Assembly: GCF_000143685.1 (NCBI RefSeq) | Contig: NC_014328.1 | Coordinates: forward strand, 2,852,001 to 2,916,000 | Origin: Clostridium ljungdahlii DSM 13528 | GTDB taxonomy: Bacteria; Bacillota; Clostridia; Clostridiales; Clostridiaceae | DNA length: 64,000 nucleotides | Reading direction: 5' to 3' | Part shown: in pieces, positions 63,036 through 64,000 of the stretch | Position numbering within the stretch: the stretch's first letter is position 1 | Layout: the number at the start of each line of letters is the position of its first letter | Translations under genes and position numbers: made by a program | The notes under the pieces: model-generated | The model's database searches: none | The model's input: only the letters and a program-made list of their open reading frames with translations | What the model was told of the DNA's origin: nothing

Positions 63036-64000
63036 AAGTCCGGTATCTCCTTACATGTTTTATTCCACACAGCATAATCCTTTATAGTTTTTGCAGATTT
63101 ATAATCACTATCTGGCATCATTTGTTTTTTTATATCTTTAGGAATATTAACTTTTCTAATAGGCCTTGCAAATCCCTTAGCTAAATTTATTTGGCCTTGA
63201 TCGCTAAATAAATAATCCTGGAAAGCTTTAGCTGCATTTGGATGAGGAGCATATTTGTTTATTATCGATACATAAGCACTCATAACTGTTGCGTCAGTAG
63301 GAATTACGACTTCATAATCACCTGCTTGATCAATTTGCTTTTTATAATTTAAAGCATTAAAATCCCACACAATACCAATTGGAATTTCTCCTTTTTGAAA
63401 ATTGCTTACTTTTTCATCAACATTGTTTAAATTGCCCATAGCATTTAACTTCTTAAAAAAATCAATACCCGGCTGAATATTTTTTTCATCTCCACCATTT
63501 GCATATGCTGCCGCAAGTACAGCATTTTGTGATTCTGCAGCCTTCATTACATCTCCTACAGATATACATTTTTTATATTCAGGATTTAAAAGCTCTTTAA
63601 AACTGTGAGGTACGTCTTTTACAAGCTTCTTGTTTACAAAAAAGGCTATAGTTCCTGTATAAGCACCTGTCCAATATCCATCTTTATCTTTAGCCCAGTC
63701 AGGGACATCATTCCAGTATTTGTTTTTATAAGGTTGTACTATATTTTGAGATTTAGCAATATCACCAAAAGTTATTCCAACATCACCTATGTCACCTACT
63801 GGTTTATCTTTTTCAGCTTTGAATTTTGAAAGTTCTTCTACACTTGTCATGTCTGTATCTTGATGAATTATTCCATATTGATTTTCAACATCTTTAAAAA
63901 TTTCGCTATAGTTTGCCCAAGTATCAGGCATACCATAAGAAATAAGTTTTCCTTCTTTTTTTACAGCTTCTTTTGTAGGCCTTACTTGAAGCTGTGCATC
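63008..64000 (-). CDS. ABC importer substrate-binding protein, Fe/2-aminoethylphosphonate type (5' end outside window)
   Basis: C-terminal ~330 residues of an extracellular binding protein. The frame is open to the window edge, and the codons before the first ATG (63931) continue as KEGKLISYGMPDTWANYSEIF, a family start region, so the gene begins outside. GDVGITFGDIAKSQNIVQPY, DKDGYWTGAYTGTIAFFVNKK and the closing FQDYLFSDQGQ resemble AfuA/PhnS-like proteins. Signal peptide not visible. Substrate is uncertain; the DeoR regulator in the operon suggests a phosphorylated or sugar-like compound rather than iron. Confidence 0.85.
   Translation of the reverse strand, partial: DAQLQVRPTKEAVKKEGKLISYGMPDTWANYSEIFKDVENQYGIIHQDTDMTSVEELSKFKAEKDKPVGDIGDVGITFGDIAKSQNIVQPYKNKYWNDVPDWAKDKDGYWTGAYTGTIAFFVNKKLVKDVPHSFKELLNPEYKKCISVGDVMKAAESQNAVLAAAYANGGDEKNIQPGIDFFKKLNAMGNLNNVDEKVSNFQKGEIPIGIVWDFNALNYKKQIDQAGDYEVVIPTDATVMSAYVSIINKYAPHPNAAKAFQDYLFSDQGQINLAKGFARPIRKVNIPKDIKKQMMPDSDYKSAKTIKDYAVWNKTCKEIPDLWKQNILAQ

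Overview
The window is AT-rich (by eye about 30% GC), has short intergenic gaps and strong GGAGG-type ribosome binding sites, and carries anaerobe genes: a glycyl radical enzyme with its activase, rubrerythrin, a ferredoxin-nitroreductase fusion and BceAB, ECF and PTS modules. This points to a Clostridium or close relative among the low-GC Firmicutes. The species cannot be fixed from the sequence. No rRNA, tRNA, CRISPR array or intact transposase was seen. Both window edges cut genes: a histidine kinase at the left and a solute-binding protein at the right.

Layout. 1-3.6 kb: histidine kinase tail and BceAB-type peptide-sensing/detoxification ABC transporter. 3.7-14.8 kb: a catabolic cluster on the minus strand (two GPH symporters, SDR, two zinc MDR dehydrogenases, split transketolase, 6-phosphofructokinase) with a divergent AraC regulator and a near-consensus cre site. 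14.8-18.3 kb: ECF sigma, anti-sigma and ABC-2 exporter. 18.4-21.5 kb: small genes (DUF2164-like, Cys-rich pentapeptide protein, CAT-like acetyltransferase, rubrerythrin), the last three each followed by a copy of a ~135-bp two-hairpin repeat. 21.5-25.5 kb: glycyl radical enzyme, activase and fructose-6-phosphate-aldolase-like enzyme.

26.1-34.0 kb is a visibly GC-richer island: two ExbD-like DUF2149 proteins, an ExbB/TolQ/MotA-type channel, a ModA-like secreted binding protein boxed in by 47-bp inverted repeats, and a 1756-residue membrane-anchored surface protein (Ig, Fn3, cohesin-like, GLUG, Asn-Pro-Gly repeats). A proton-driven ExbBD motor next to a giant surface protein in a Gram-positive-type genome is the best candidate for an undescribed system. 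Its right flank holds three 45-bp tandem repeats, a 24-bp perfect palindrome and the remains of an AbiEii-like toxin gene.

35-64 kb returns to ordinary clostridial content: Gfo/Idh/MocA oxidoreductase, fructose-family PTS with DeoR regulator, a 7TM GGDEF cyclase, a lipoprotein, purine salvage deaminases joined to a Pot-type ABC importer, threonine aldolase, TetR/ferredoxin-nitroreductase, MBL hydrolase, Lrp and MerR regulators, a heterodimeric ABC exporter, a DUF4003-like protein, three small basic proteins, and a second Pot/Fbp-type ABC importer with its own DeoR regulator.
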